Shown: positions 33,030 to 44,591 of the stretch, one piece after another
How positions within the stretch are numbered: the first letter of the stretch is position 1
How the letters are laid out: each line of letters begins with the position of its first letter
Source of the DNA: Trichobilharzia szidati
Lineage: Eukaryota > Platyhelminthes > Trematoda > Strigeidida > Schistosomatidae
DNA: 64,000 bases
Reading direction: 5' to 3'
Assembly (NCBI GenBank): GCA_944472155.2
Contig: OX235277.1
Coordinates: 36,838,804-36,902,803 of the forward strand
Position numbers and translations under genes: made by a program
The notes under the pieces: model-generated
The model's database searches: none
What the model was told of the DNA's origin: nothing
Seen by the model: the letters and a program-made list of their open reading frames with translations, nothing else

Positions 33030-33466
33030 GCTTGTGAAATTGAATGAAGGAATATTTTGTCTCTGTAAGGGATTTAGACCACTTATGTAAACTCCAATGA
33101 GTGATAACTGATCTGATGAAGCACAAACTATTCCATTATGATATGTCTGCCTTGTCTCCTTCAAGTATTCCACGATATCTGGTTGAAAGGCAATTATGAG
33201 ATGTTCAACAGTATATTTTGAGACCCAGGCACATAACTGAATTACAGCTACCTCATGTATTGTAACGCTTTGCCGCTCATAATTTGGCCATTTCTCAAGT
33301 TTATTAGGAATCTGCAAATCAGACACTTGTAAATATTTGAAATACACACATTAGTTTGTAATGCCAATAGAGGTCATATGTTAATCGATTAAAACAAACC
33401 GAATGGAAGAAAATATATGCAATAGGGACAAAGAAGTTTTTGATGGTCCCCGTTTTAAGTATGCCC
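33030..33466 (-). repeat. Repeat E, minus copy with the longest open frame
   Basis: Reverse-complement match to 17178-17692 and 41733-42245. The minus strand is open for 126 codons (32967-33347): YFKYLQVSDLQIPNKLEKW, VTIHEVAVIQLCAWVSKYTV, FQPDIVEYLKETRQTYHNGI. No recognised domain. It fills much of the spacer of the tRNA inverted repeat. Confidence 0.5.
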
Positions 33467-34037
33467 CTTTCTCATCACTCATTCACCTCATATATTCCTC
33501 CATTTATTATTCTGAGATTATGCGTAGTGTAACCGACTTGTATTCCTATTGTTCACATTTCTGTCCTATAATTTGTCGCATTGATTTTCTTGTTTAAATG
33601 TCATTGCTGCTTGACATGTTGATATGGACAGACGAACGTATCACCATCGAATATTTGACGAAGTAACTTCAGTCAGACGACAATTGAAAACCATCTGGTA
33701 CTAATGTACTTCTGTTTCTTTCTTCATGTTATGTTTCATAGTAACTCACACAAAACCTGTCCTGTTTGTGAGCATGGTTACCCTTCGATGTCATTCATTT
33801 GTGGTAGCATTATATATCACGAATCTGATTAAGTTATAATTCATGGGTCACTGGATTGTTTCCTTTTGGCTGGATGTTTAACGGCCCTGTCTCCTGATCT
33901 GTTGGTTCTTGGTTAAAGTCTAACCAGAACACAGATGTGTAGTTTTGAATATCCCCAAAATATTACGACAGAATCATCTATTACGGTGTGGAATCAAGAT
34001 GTAATCAAAAATAAAAATTAAAAATAAATTCACAGCC
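33467..34037. other. No feature recognised
   Basis: Rest of the spacer between the tRNA-bearing arms; AT-rich with no coding motif. Confidence 0.4.
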
Positions 34038-34610
34038 AAATTTCATCAGGACCGATGAATACAATAGAGCAGTTGATTCGAAGAGGGCTTGAGCTGCCCC
34101 GCTATCATTGTTCAAGTGTCGTACTGAGCGAAGTATATTCTACACAATCCAACGCGATTGGAGACATTGTAGTTAATGGAGAAAAGGCAGCATCCCCGGC
34201 GGGACTCGAACCCGCAACCTTCGGAATAGAAATCCGACGCGCTATCCATTGCGCCACGGAGACACGCCTCGTCAGCTGACAAAGTTTTATTATCAGTCGT
34301 CTACAATGTGTTTGTAAGTCAAGACATCAGTAATGGCGCACCTTAGAAGACACACTTATTCATCACAACCAGGACATGCCAGTCCAAATAACTGAGAAGC
34401 GAATCAATCACTGAGTATAAAACACACACACACCTGGTCACTCAATAATTCTAATCACTTGAACTGTTGTTCCGTTGTCAGTGGGAATACTCAAAACTGT
34501 AACTAATTAAAGTGATTCATTTGGCAGAGTGTATGCGAAGTTGAATGAATTGTGATTGTTGTGTCTTCCAGGCAATCGGTCATACCTAAAATTCACCGAA
34601 GTCTCGCTTT
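34038..34610 (-). repeat. tRNA-Arg inverted duplication, right arm
   Basis: Reverse complement of 32370-32968. It differs by a 21-bp insertion near 34060-34085 and by increasing substitutions beyond 34320. Confidence 0.8.
34191..34263 (-). tRNA. tRNA-Arg (anticodon UCU), second copy
   Basis: Base-for-base identical to 32757-32829 on the opposite strand, including the downstream TTTT. Either both are functional and kept alike by conversion, or the duplication is recent. The open frame across it (containing AGLEPATF) is a known artefact of reading tRNA antisense. Confidence 0.95.
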
Positions 34611-35334
34611 TCTATTTCCACTTGGTTGCAATTTATTTTCAGCCGAATATGTTAACTGTATTTCTTTACAGAAACCACAGTTTTTATTGACATGGATATA
34701 CTTGTCAATATAGCTTCGGTGAGAAACTGTGATCGTACATCATGCTCACAGCTGATTACTCATTAATTCTAACTACTTGTATCTCTGTGTTAATGTTAAT
34801 AAAGTAATCTACAAGTGTGAGTAGCATGTTTGGTTTTTCTCAGCCTATCAGGCAATGAACCAATTTTGCAGATGTTAAGGAACATTGATCTGCCCCAACG
34901 TCAGACTCAAAAGCTTCTTCATGTCTGCTGACTTCCGTGTTATTTTATTACTTCAATGAAGGACAGTACACAAGTCAATGACATATGAAATGACATCACG
35001 ATCATTTACAATAACTCCTATCATGAGCTTAAATTATATCTTTCCTCCTGTTAACGAATTTTCGATGAATAATTGTTGCAAACTGAGTGTATGGTTCCTT
35101 CTTCTTGAATTAGTTCACCTCTGTGTAAAATTATTGGAACATCAACCACGTGCGTGGTGCGCGTTTGAACCTCCTACGGGTGAAATTACTTCTCCGTTCA
35201 GTTTAAAAACCAGTCCATTCAAATGCTTTTCTTTCCGTATTAGTTTGATAGCACTTTTCGTCAACTCGGTCTTGTATTTACTGCACTGATGCAAAACTGT
35301 TACTTTTTAAGTCTTGGGAACTTAGATTTCCCTG
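34611..35334. other. No feature recognised
   Basis: A 103-codon open frame at 34978-35289 shows no motif. No repeat recognised. Confidence 0.35.
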
Positions 35335-35540
35335 GCTATTATATCAAGTCCAAGTGTCAGAATGGTCTACCAGCTTGCTTTGCAATCTGAAATTCCTGAG
35401 TTATTTAACCGCATTTGGTGAGTACTGTCGATAAGCCCATAACTTGGGTGAAAATGCTGTCCAGTAATCCCTGGTGGTTTCCAATGATTCACTGAGGCAA
35501 TACCAATCACAGGGTCACACTTGGAACAAACAAATTCCTA
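35335..35540 (+). repeat. Repeat B monomer (decayed)
   Basis: Plus-oriented: ccaagtgtcagaatggtcta head, gctgtccagtaatccctggt, and a tail near caaattcctataaatattga. Confidence 0.45.
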
Positions 35541-35772
35541 TAAATATTGATTTTAGATGGCTAGAAGCAATCGGTAGGAAGCCTTGCCTGACCTAGGTTT
35601 CGTGCTAGTTGGCACTCACCAGTCAGTCAGCAAGACGAATCTGCAACCTTGAAGGAACTCATGTAGCTTCTAAGAGTCGAATCCGCGTCACCCCGTGCTG
35701 TAGTTAGAGACGTAACACTGAGCTATTCTGGTTCGCGATTGACCTCCTGTAGGACTGTATTGGATACTTTTG
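35541..35772 (-). repeat. Repeat C, left part (split by repeat B palindrome)
   Basis: Minus-oriented C unit (gattcgaacccgcgtcacc-like head, gattgacctcctgtaggact). It ends with tggatacttttg (35761-35772), the left copy of a 12-bp target-site duplication. Confidence 0.65.
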
Positions 35773-36214
35773 TTACAGGATTTCATCATGAGCTGACATT
35801 GGTTAGAGAACCACTGGAAAAAATGGAAGTACTGGACGGCTGTTTCGTCCTAGTTTGGGACTCTTCAATGGTGCACACCCACCAGGATTCGAACCAAGGA
35901 CCCTCTGATTACAATGCGGTCTCGTATACCATTAAGCCACTGGGACCCGATCCAATTGCCCATGAATTCTAACTTCTGCCAATTCACAACACAGCGCGAC
36001 TACTGGTAAATGTCATCCATAAAATGAAATTATTATTATTCAGACAGTTACCTGGGTTTGGACCCTGGCGGTGGATGCGTACTGATGAGGAGTCCCAAAA
36101 TAAGACGAAGCAGCTGTCTAGTACTCCCAGCTGTTTTTCCAATGGTTCTCTAACCGTTGTCAGCTCATGATGAAATCCTGTAACCAATCAACCAAATCCC
36201 TACAAACCAATACT
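35773..36214 (+). mobile_element. Repeat B palindromic unit with 12-bp target-site duplication
   Basis: Starts TTACAGGATTTCATCATGAG, runs through a minus-oriented arm, a 40-50 bp centre with an ATT run, and a plus-oriented arm ending CTCATGATGAAATCCTGTAA, then the single tail (aaatccctacaaaccaatac). It is flanked on both sides by tggatacttttg (35761-35772 and 36215-36226). It sits inside repeat C, which resumes at once on the right. Confidence 0.85.
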
Positions 36215-36560
36215 TGGATACTTTTGATTGAAGACTAGTTAGTAACTAGCTCAAAGTTTTCAGTTAAGTGTTAATATCGCTGACTGCAGTACTCACTGGG
36301 TGACGCGGGTTCAAATCTCAGAAGGGACATGAGTTCCTTCAAGGTTGCAGATTCATCTTGCTGACTGACTAGTGAGTGCCAACTAGCACGAAATCTAGGT
36401 TAGGCAAGGCTTCCTACTGATTGCCTCCAACCATCTAATATCAACAATTCACCTAGTATGGTGGCCACATTGCAAACTTGACTGGAATTCAGTCGGCACC
36501 AAACTAAGGACTAGGCACATTACACTAGTTACTAACTAGTGTAACTAAGAACATCAATTG
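36215..36560 (+). repeat. Repeat C, right part
   Basis: Continues the C sequence after the inserted palindrome (gattgaagactagttagtaa), then a plus-oriented tRNA-like head (gggtgacgcgggttcaaatc) and gagttccttcaaggttgcag. The DNA at 36561-36879 shows nothing further. Confidence 0.6.
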
Positions 36561-36879
36561 GATCTTGGAAAGAGTCCAAGTGCTTAACCATTGAAATTTC
36601 TGAAATGCATTCATAAAACAAAGATTTCAATATATGTTGAGTCTTCAGAGGTTATTCAGAGGCTGAAAAGACATCATCAATTATGAGAATTTCATTCGCC
36701 TAACTATCCCTTTTATGCACATATACTACTTACAAGTAGCTAGTTAGGTGGGTACAGAATTTAATCATTCAATAATAGACATATTCATAATTTGTTTTAG
36801 TCAACAAAGCATGACGGCATCAAGTGGCGATAGTTTCTGTTTACGTGATGGAGCTACTCTGATCATTGGTTAGCAGCTT

Positions 36880-37760
36880 TCGGCATGAAAATGTGACGGA
36901 AACCTTTCTAACCCCCTACTGGATATCAATATAATGACGTCACTCAGGAAGCTCAGTAAGCTAGTTAGAGCAGTAGTACCTGGCTGTATATGATCACCAA
37001 CGACATTCCTGAATGCAGTGAACTGGATCATACTGGAAGCCACGCAAGGATTGTGAGAAGATGGACGTGTATCGGACTGACAAAAAGACTCTAGAAGATT
37101 TGGATTTCTCATCTGTGGTGCTAATGCCAACAATTTACAGTAAAGGCCTCGAGAACAAGACTCCGGTAAAAACGAGTAAGACAGAAGTGTTGAAGACACA
37201 TAACCAATAGCAACAAACGCCAATCAGTATCAACGGGAGAAATTTACTGGAATTCGTCTCTTCCAATAACCTGACCTAAGCAGCATTATTTCAACTACAG
37301 GTGGCACAGATGAGGATGTCATAGACAGCTAGAATAAGACTGAGAGACCAAGACCAGTGTGGAGATCCACACCACTCAACACAAAGAAGAAAATCACAAT
37401 TTTTAACGCTAATGTCAAGTCAGTGTGGGATTCTGTATTTTTCAGGAACTTGGGACTTGTTCGAAAAGCATTTTTAACAGACGAAAACCTTACTTAACAA
37501 ACGCGCAGACAGAAATGGGTTAGACATAAGTTAAGAAGACGTCTTAGTGTCATCACATACCACTACCTCGTATGGAACATGACTGAAATGCAACCAGCTG
37601 GGCTTAGATCCGACTGTGATATGGAGATTATATGAAGTTGAAATAGAAACATATCTGTGGGCAGTAATGAGGCCAGTTAGGCGGTCATACGAGCCAACTG
37701 ACTGTAATGGAGATGATTCCCACTCAGAATGCAAAGAATGTCAATAACAGTGGCTAACTC
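36880..37760 (+). mobile_element. RTE-2 LINE, 3' part (decayed)
   Basis: Reads SSVVLMPTIYSKGLENKTPV (after the catalytic site), TPISINGRNLLEFVSS, NTKKKITIFNANVKS-like and DISEDVLVSSHTTTS-like blocks in broken frames. The minus-strand open frame over the same bases is a shadow. Confidence 0.6.
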
Positions 37761-38014
37761 TAAATTTGTAATGGATGCTGGATAACACACCATGGTCTCG
37801 CTTAGTGAAAGATCTTTACATTAGCTGCCAAATTGTAGGACGAGTGAGAACGAGGAAAAGCCGGTATGAATCAAGAAACTAACTCGCTGTTCTATTTATT
37901 TGTCTTATAAATCTCAAATTCAGTATTATCACTCGTAATATCTGCCGACTATAGTAGTCATGATAATTAGGATACAATTCTTTACAGGCCTTTCTACTCC
38001 CTTATCATCTGGCA

Positions 38015-38310
38015 CATCTGCTATAGATTGGGATGAAGTTGCTTGCAGTTCTAGTGAGAAGTCGTGAATGGTGGGGTCCACTAGCTCGTGAGTGAGCACA
38101 AATACTCACCGATAACATTGTCTGGTTGTCGTGCTAAAAAAACCAATCGGTAGAAGTTAGAATTCATGGACGAATGAATCGAGTTCCAGTGTTTGAACCT
38201 TCTACTAGCTCACCCTGTAAACGCAAGGTTCTAGGTTCGAAACGAGGTAGCAGCAACCATCCAGTACTTCCTGGATCTCTAACTAGTATCAATCGATGAT
38301 CACACTTGAA
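38015..38310 (+). repeat. Repeat B, long plus unit
   Basis: Includes the spacer (gtgagaagtcgtgaatggtg), gaattcatgg, the tRNA-like head (ttctaggttcgaaacgaggt) and the 3' arm, but the hammerhead-like block is partly deleted. Confidence 0.5.
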
Positions 38311-38884
38311 ATATTAATGAGTTTAAGATAACATTGAGTACTTCTAGCTTATGTTGTGAATTTGTTGCTTCTTCCCTGTGTCTCTCTCCCTCTTTGAGTT
38401 CGATTTTTTAAATCACAGATTTTTTTTCTTGCTGTCTCATCTCTAATATCCTTATTGATTAATCAACACACAAACATGCGTGTTTGCCTACATATACGCA
38501 AATACATACGTGGTTAAGTGTGATTTCTTCTATCTTTAATTAGAACAAACAAACAGTAGTCAATTGAACATTGAATGCTTCAATCATTAAAACAAAACAA
38601 GACAAGAGGATATTAACTCAACAGGATGACCTTAACACTATTGCTACTTAATTATACTAATATCCACTTAATTGTTGTCAACTAGCTTACAAGGCAAATA
38701 AATAGTTTAACGCACAAAATACGACATGTAACTGTGAGACAAATGAATTTAATGATAGAAATAATTGAAGGCTACTCATTAATTTGAATTTTAACCAATC
38801 AACAATTCTCCCCCTTTAACTCTCCCTCTCTCTCTCTATGCTTATCCTTTATGCTGGTGTTTTTATCTCCTGCAACAATAGTCT
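38311..38884. other. No gene; simple sequence
   Basis: AT-rich with a (CT)n tract at about 38820-38840. Confidence 0.45.
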
Positions 38885-39150
38885 CATCTCCTGTCTCATA
38901 CAGAGGAAGTCACTTGGTGTTTGACGATTAGCAGTGGAATCTAGGATGCGCATTTCTTCCTATTAGGGACTCGTCAACTGGATGTACATGCATTCTCCAG
39001 TGAGTCAGTAATGGTGTCCACACTGAAGCTGCAATCCAGTACCCACACTTGAAAACGCCACTAGACCACTTGGACCACGACAGCCACCTCTTGTGCAACG
39101 GATCTTATTCATTATTTAATTCAATTTCAGATTTTCCTGTCGAATGACTG
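38885..39150 (-). repeat. Repeat D (Sm-alpha-like hammerhead SINE), minus copy
   Basis: Reversed, it has a tRNA-like head (tggtccaagtggtctagtgg) and a hammerhead block: GTACATCCAG, core TTGACGAG, stem II, GAAATGCGCATCC, then TAGATTCCACTGC. The architecture is that of Sm-alpha (Pol III head plus hammerhead). C3 of the core is changed to T. Confidence 0.65.
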
Positions 39151-39269
39151 GACCGAAGTGCTTGGTCACAGGTTGAAATGTAGGTTGTTTGTGCAAAGGC
39201 TTTGACTATGTCTGGTCTTGTAACATAAAGTCAATTGGTGGATGTTAACTAACAGTGGAATTAAATAAT

Positions 39270-39570
39270 TAGTCAGAGCTGTTGCATTAGAGGTACCTCG
39301 TGACCCAAATGATCTAGCCAATAAGGTTTTGGCGTTTGAAACTATGGGTACTAAGCTTGAGACTGAGTGTGAAGACCAGCACTGGGGATGGAGGTACACC
39401 CAGTGAAGAGTCCCTAACAGGACGAAATGTGCGTTATCCTGTATTCCGCTGCTAGTCACCATCCACCAGTTAACTTCAGGTTACTTGATCAGATATCACT
39501 GAAGCATCTGCACAAGAAGCCAACATGTCAACCTGAGACCGAGCACTTCGGTCCAATCGATCGACGGGAA
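39270..39570 (+). repeat. Repeat D (Sm-alpha-like), plus copy
   Basis: tRNA-like head (cgtgacccaaatgatctagc), hammerhead block with ggacgaaatgtgcgttatcc, one core base missing (CAG-TGAAGAG), and a 3' part ending cacttcggtccaatcgatcg. It forms an inverted pair with 38885-39150. Confidence 0.65.
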
Positions 39571-40090
39571 AATCGAAATTGAATGGAACAGTAGAAGCCG
39601 CCTTAGAATTGGACGCATAAACACACGCACACACAGAAGACTAACAGGAATAAAGGTCACTTGTTTCGTTCCCCTTGTTTTCTTAGTTTCTAGATTCCAA
39701 TTATTACTTAGAGTTTAAATGAGGAACACAACATAAAAAGAATATTTAAACAACAACAAAAAGAATTTCCCGTAGTATTCTTATTCCCACCGTTGTTAAT
39801 ATTGTTTTCCTTTTTGTAGCTGTTATCCTGCTTATTCAACATGTTCAATGTGTTCAACAGCATTTGATCATAATAACAACAACAACACTTTTAATGAATG
39901 TATAACAATTCAGGTGGGAATTTTTAAAATTGTATATCATGAATTTGGTGAATATGACTGATGGCATAAGGAATATTGTTGTTAAGTTATTTAAGTGTAT
40001 AAGAACAATTTCTATCCAAGTGCTAGTTAACTGACAAAACCTTGTGTATTTTGAATAATCCTATTCCTTTATCGCTTGCACTACTTCAAG
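39571..40090. other. No feature recognised
   Basis: AT-rich; AAC-rich run near 39870-39885. No coding motif. Confidence 0.4.
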
Positions 40091-40096
40091 CATAAA

Positions 40097-40325
40097 TGTG
40101 CGTTGGTGGCACAGAGTTAGAATGCTCACCAGCCACGCCTCATGTGGTCTGGAGTTCGATCCCAGGCCGACGCAGTGCTTTACCTTTCTAAGCCTGTAAT
40201 AATACTGGTGAAATGGGCTAGGTGAGGCCGGAAATTCCATCCCGTAAAAGTAGAAAAACCACTGCTACCGAAACTTCAAAAGCTCCAGCTTGAAGCCTAA
40301 TGTTCCACTGGGAACGTAAAGGAAT
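40097..40325 (+). repeat. SINE A
   Basis: Head gcgttggtggcacagagtta, B-box GGAGTTCGATCCCAGG, full body, and tail cttgaagcctaatgttccac ending ggaattaaaaaa. Confidence 0.7.
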
Positions 40326-40384
40326 TAAAAAAGCACAAATATGTGCCTTCTGAAAAATACTGACTAAAGCGGTCAATCAACTAT

Positions 40385-41095
40385 TAATTCTACGAGTTAA
40401 TAACCAGAAGGTCCTGGGTTCGAACCCTGGTGGGTGCGTACTGATGAAGAGTCCCAAACTAGACTGGCGAAACAGCTGTCCAGTACTCTCAATGGTTCCA
40501 ATGGTTCTCTATCATTATTATTATTGCTCCCTTGGGTTCCTAGTGGAACATAAGGCTTCAACTGCACGTTTCCACTTGCTTCTGTCTTCTGCTGTACTTT
40601 TCACTTGCATCCATGTTAGTCCATACTGTTTCAACTCTTCTTCACACGATCTCCTCCATGTCACCCTTGGACGTCCCACTCACCGCTTCCCTTTCGGGTT
40701 CCACTCGAGCGATGGCCTGACGCGCGATGTCACCCAGCGGCCGTCTCAGCGAGTGTCCAATCCATCTCCACTTTCTCCTGCATATTTGTTGGTTGGCGAT
40801 TGGTTCTTGTTTTGTTTGTTCCCATAGTTTCTTGTTGGTGATTCTTTTCAGCCATTTGATCTTTAGTATAGAGCGAAGAAGACAGTTGTTGATAAAGGTC
40901 TGCAACAGGCTGTTGGAAATATTCTTGGTGACCTGCCAAGTTTCTGATCCGTATAGAAGAACTGACTGACTTAACGTTTGTATTAAAAATCCGAATTTTG
41001 TTGTTGAGTGTTGCTGAGTGACGAAGATTTCCAGATTGGTTTCAGGTTGATGAATGTGTTCTCTAACCGATATTATCTCATGATGACATCCTTTA
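40385..41095 (+). repeat. Repeat B unit split by RTE-2
   Basis: The left part 40385-40505 has the tRNA-like B-box and hammerhead block (gggtgcgtactgatgaagag). The right part 41049-41095 has the 3' arm (gttctctaaccgatattatc). The 8-bp word gttctcta is present on both sides of the inserted LINE. Confidence 0.65.
40506..41048 (-). mobile_element. RTE-2 LINE inserted in repeat B
   Basis: The minus strand reads TLSQSVLLYGSETWQVTKNI, NNCLLRSILKIKWLKRITNK, MQEKVEMDWT/RKWRWIGHSLRRPL and ARQAIARVEPERE. The 3' end is at the left, in an (ATT)n next to cccttgggttcctagtggaa. It is one of the less decayed copies. Confidence 0.8.
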
Positions 41096-41104
41096 ATCAA
41101 TTAA

Positions 41105-41360
41105 TAACCTGTCACAGATGGAGAGTATTCACACCATTGGTGAGCACTTGTCCTTACTGCCAATCGGTTGGACCCCACTAGTTATGACTTCTCAATAGAA
41201 CTCCAGGGAACTTCGTCCTGTAGCCAGTCACTCGTGAGTAAAAAATAATTTTCAAGCGTTAGTTTGTAGGGATTTTATTTGCCTCACTTTTGATCAAGGA
41301 TTGATACCAGTTAGAGAACTATTGAAAACCAGACAGTATTGAACAGAACGTATCCAATGG
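41105..41360 (-). repeat. Repeat B, minus unit
   Basis: Spacer (gttggaccccactagttatg) to tcactcgtgagtaaaa, then the tail-side start of a second unit (gttagtttgtagggatttta, ttagagaactattgaaaacc): two minus units head to tail. Confidence 0.5.
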
Positions 41361-41468
41361 CGTTTGAACCAAGGAATACCTGATCACTAGGTAGACTTGA
41401 AACAGCTTCGGAATATTCCCTAGTTTTCATTTCTTTTCTAGTTGATATCAATCCATGATCAAATTTGA

Positions 41469-41696
41469 ACGTCGGTGGCATAGCGGTTAGGACGCTCGCC
41501 GACCATCCACATGGTCCGGGGTTCAATTCCCGGCCGACGCACTCCTTTACCTCGATAAGCCAGAAATAACGCTGGTGAAGAGGAAAGGTTGGGCATGAGG
41601 CTAGCAACTCCATCCTGTAAAAATAAACACTGCTAAAGAAACTTCAAGCCACAAGCTTGAAGCCCTATGTTCCACTGGGGAACGTGAAGGAAAAAA
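41469..41696 (+). repeat. SINE A, best preserved plus copy
   Basis: tRNA-like head with A box (gtggcatagcggttagg) and B box (GGGTTCAATTCCC region), body (ggttgggcatgaggctagca), and tail gaagccctatgttccactgg ending in gaaggaaaaaac. The anticodon arm is replaced by a long GACCAT/ATGGTC stem, so it is not a tRNA. Confidence 0.75.
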
Positions 41697-41732
41697 CATA
41701 TCTACAAAATGACTCTTGCGAATCCAGCGTTT

Positions 41733-42245
41733 ATCATAGGTGGCCTGCTTAAACTTGGGCTACCAAAAACATCCATCTGTCTCTATTGCAAATGTTTTCG
41801 CTCATTCGGTTGGTTTTAATCGATTCAAATTTGACCTCTATTGGTATTATCTTAAATGTTTACAAGCTTCTGATTTGCAGATTCCCACTAAACCTGAGGA
41901 ACAAAGAGATTGTGGGTGGCGACGCGTTCGAATACATGAGATAACTATTCTTCACTTGCGTCTCCTTGCGTCTCAAAATGTGGTACTGAACATCTGACAA
42001 TTGGCTTTCAAGCAGATATTGTGGGTGGATTTCTTGAAGGAGACAAAGCAGATATATTTCTTTATGGAATGGTCAGTGCTTCACCAGCTCAGACATCATT
42101 GTGTCACAGGGAGGATATGCTGTCAATTATTGTTTTACTTGAAGATATTGATTGTACGAAGCGAAAATATCATTCAGTAAACTCCTCTGAAAATTCTGCA
42201 CATTTCATATATACTGTCCAGAATGAATATGTTATCATTACCGTT
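41733..42245 (+). repeat. Repeat E
   Basis: Collinear with 17178-17692. The frame is broken in the middle (IHEITILHLRLLASQNVV then a stop). It is bounded on the right by a CR1-like LINE and on the left by SINE A. Confidence 0.55.
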
Positions 42246-42269
42246 ATTTTTAAACAAAACCCACACCAA

Positions 42270-43437
42270 TTTAATTAAAGAAATTTCGAATCTCATTGAA
42301 TTTTGGCTAGCGTTTGACAAGGTGCAGTACTTTCTCCATTTCTTTTCTCTTTCTTTTTGCATGACCTTCCGAACTCACCTAAAGTTAACTTCATTAAGTA
42401 TGCTGATGATCTGACCATTTCTGTCCCTGTAGTTTCCACATCGGATTGTTCCCATATGAATGGCTTCTTAGCTGAAGTTAAGGATTGGTCTACCTCAAAT
42501 GGTCTTAAACTAAATCCAACTAAATGTAATACTGTTGATTTCAGCTTGAGAAGTGAAAAAGATATGCATGGATTGATCCAATCTCATGATTGTTGTAATA
42601 TTGATGGTACCATGATAGAGAGTAAGTCAAGTGTTTCTTATCTTGGCATTAGTTTCTCTTCAAACCTTTGCTGGTCGCCTCATATTCTTATAGTTTCTAA
42701 GAAAGTTTTCCGTCTGACTTATTACATAAAGAAGTTGAGGCACTCAGGTATAACCCAATCTCTTCTCATACAATTTATTAATTCATGTGTTTTGCCCATA
42801 ATTCTTTATTGTTCTCCATTATTCTTCCCTGGGCTACTCAAAAAAGACCATATAATACTACGAAGAACATTGAGGGCTGTAAGTAGGGTCAGTGCTATCC
42901 CTTTGACTCAACTAACTGACACTGTTGTCAATGGGCATATGAATTCTTGTAAACACTTAGCTAAAGTTATTTTGTCTGATAGTGAACATCCTCTTTATTC
43001 ACATTTGTTTCCTCGTATCTCTTCGGGTAAGACCAGAAGAAATTTCATAAACATCTATGCTCGTACTACAAAATATAAAAATTCGACCGTACCATATTTG
43101 GCACGAGTGTTGTGTGAAGAGACGAATATCAGAAAAGAACTTTTACAACTTTTAAATCATTAACTAAACTATAAAATGTAATGATGCATATTATTGCATG
43201 TGTGATTTGTTATATTATTTATTTATTATTCACTGTGACCTAGAAATGGTGTGATTTTGTTGGGGTTTTTATTTTTTTCCTATTAATTATCAATATTTTT
43301 AACATTTCATACATTTATATAATTATAAAAAGAGCTAAACCAATGCAATATGTAAAATGAAACGCTGAAAATTCCATGCTGTAAATTGTTATTGTTGTGG
43401 AATAAAGTGATTATTATTATTATTATTATTATTAAGA
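42270..43437 (+). mobile_element. CR1-like LINE, 5'-truncated, youngest-looking copy
   Basis: Begins at the RT motif B region (QGAVLSPFLFSLFLHDLP; a TGA stands just before it), carries an intact frame to the C terminus, a 3' UTR and a terminal (ATT)n at 43408-43437. Confidence 0.85.
42357..43163 (+). pseudogene. CR1-like reverse transcriptase, C-terminal half (open)
   Basis: A 268-codon open fragment. FIKYADDLTISVPV is RT motif C with the catalytic YADD intact; then LKLNPTKCNTVDFSLRSEKD (motif D region), VSYLGISFSSNLCWSPHI (motif E/thumb), LIQFINSCVLPIILYCSPLF, LSDSEHPLYSHLFPRISSGK and YARTTKYKNSTVPYLARVLC. The N-terminal RT half and endonuclease are missing, so the copy cannot move on its own. 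The first Met is internal to the real protein; the frame is open further upstream. Confidence 0.85.
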
Positions 43438-43564
43438 TTCATATTCCCTGATTTTCAGAAGCTCTCCCTCTCTGTGTGATTAATTGAAGTCAGATTAATT
43501 TAATTATCTAACACCAAATTAAAACCCTAGTAACGGACTACAAGATAAAGTTGTCTAGAATTCT

Positions 43565-43860
43565 AATGAGATGTAGTCCCAAGATTGGTCCACCAAGGAG
43601 GGCGTAGGGACAAATACACACCAATGACATTGGTTGGTCCCAGTAGCGCTAAAGTCACGACCTAGTGGAAGTTGGAATCCAAGTGCCATTGCCTCAGGTC
43701 CCAGTGGTTGAATGACCTACGACCTTGGCCTCTAGCCGGAAGGTCCCAGTTGCGAAACCCAGTAGACACATACTGATGAAGAGTCTCAAAGTAGGACGAA
43801 ACAGCTGTTCACTACTTCCTGATCTCCAAATGGTTCTCCATTTTATATCTGTCTGGTGTT
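43565..43860 (+). repeat. Repeat B, plus unit with spacer
   Basis: Spacer (acaccaatgacattggttgg), tRNA-like head (tcccagtggttgaatgacct), and a hammerhead block with core ATGAAGAG and GAAAC. Confidence 0.6.
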
Positions 43861-44591
43861 AGGCTTTAAAAGCACCAATCGTCTACAAATTATTTCTTTG
43901 AAAAATCAATAGTTCCTAAATATTCTGTGAATTCCCTGGAATAATTACAGTACTGAGTTATGCTGAATCACTATAAAATTATTATGACTGAAAATAATTA
44001 TCAGAAAATATATCTTAAAGAATGGTTTCAGTAAAACAGTGAATGGAGGAAGAGAACAATACCTGGAAAATTTTGGGTTTTAAAAATAGCTATTCTATAT
44101 CAAAGAGACATTGCAGAACTACTTCAAAGAGTATTTGATAACAGAGTCTATTTCAAGCGCACAAAAAATCGAGTGGTTTTATTGTATAAAACACAATCAG
44201 AATACGCGGTTCGCTATACAGGATGAAAGTCAGAGTGAATGCACGTAGACTTTGCATAAAGCGTTCGACTAGGAATGATGTGGAACTCAAAAGTTTGGAA
44301 AACAAAAGATCAACTATAGCAGTGTACGTTATAGAAAACGGAAACAGGGCTAATTTTAGCAATGTCAAATTTCTAGGGAAGGAGATTTTCATTCGTATAA
44401 AAGAAGCTTAACATTGAAGGCTTTGTGTCATTTAACTATATTGAATGCGATAAATTGGAGAGAAGTGATAGGTTTCCATACACCTAGAAGACTGATTAAT
44501 TAGGGATCTTCGAAAAATGGATTATTTAACAAGGTATATTCTTTTCATTAACTTCTTCATCAAGTTCTACAGTTATTTGTTGTTAATAATT
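43861..44591. other. No feature recognised
   Basis: AT-rich. A 79-codon minus frame at 44153-44392 has no motif. Confidence 0.35.

Noticed and set aside
36870..37223. 117-codon minus-strand open frame
   Set aside because: It is the shadow of a decayed RTE-2 reading on the plus strand; the peptide has no family signature.
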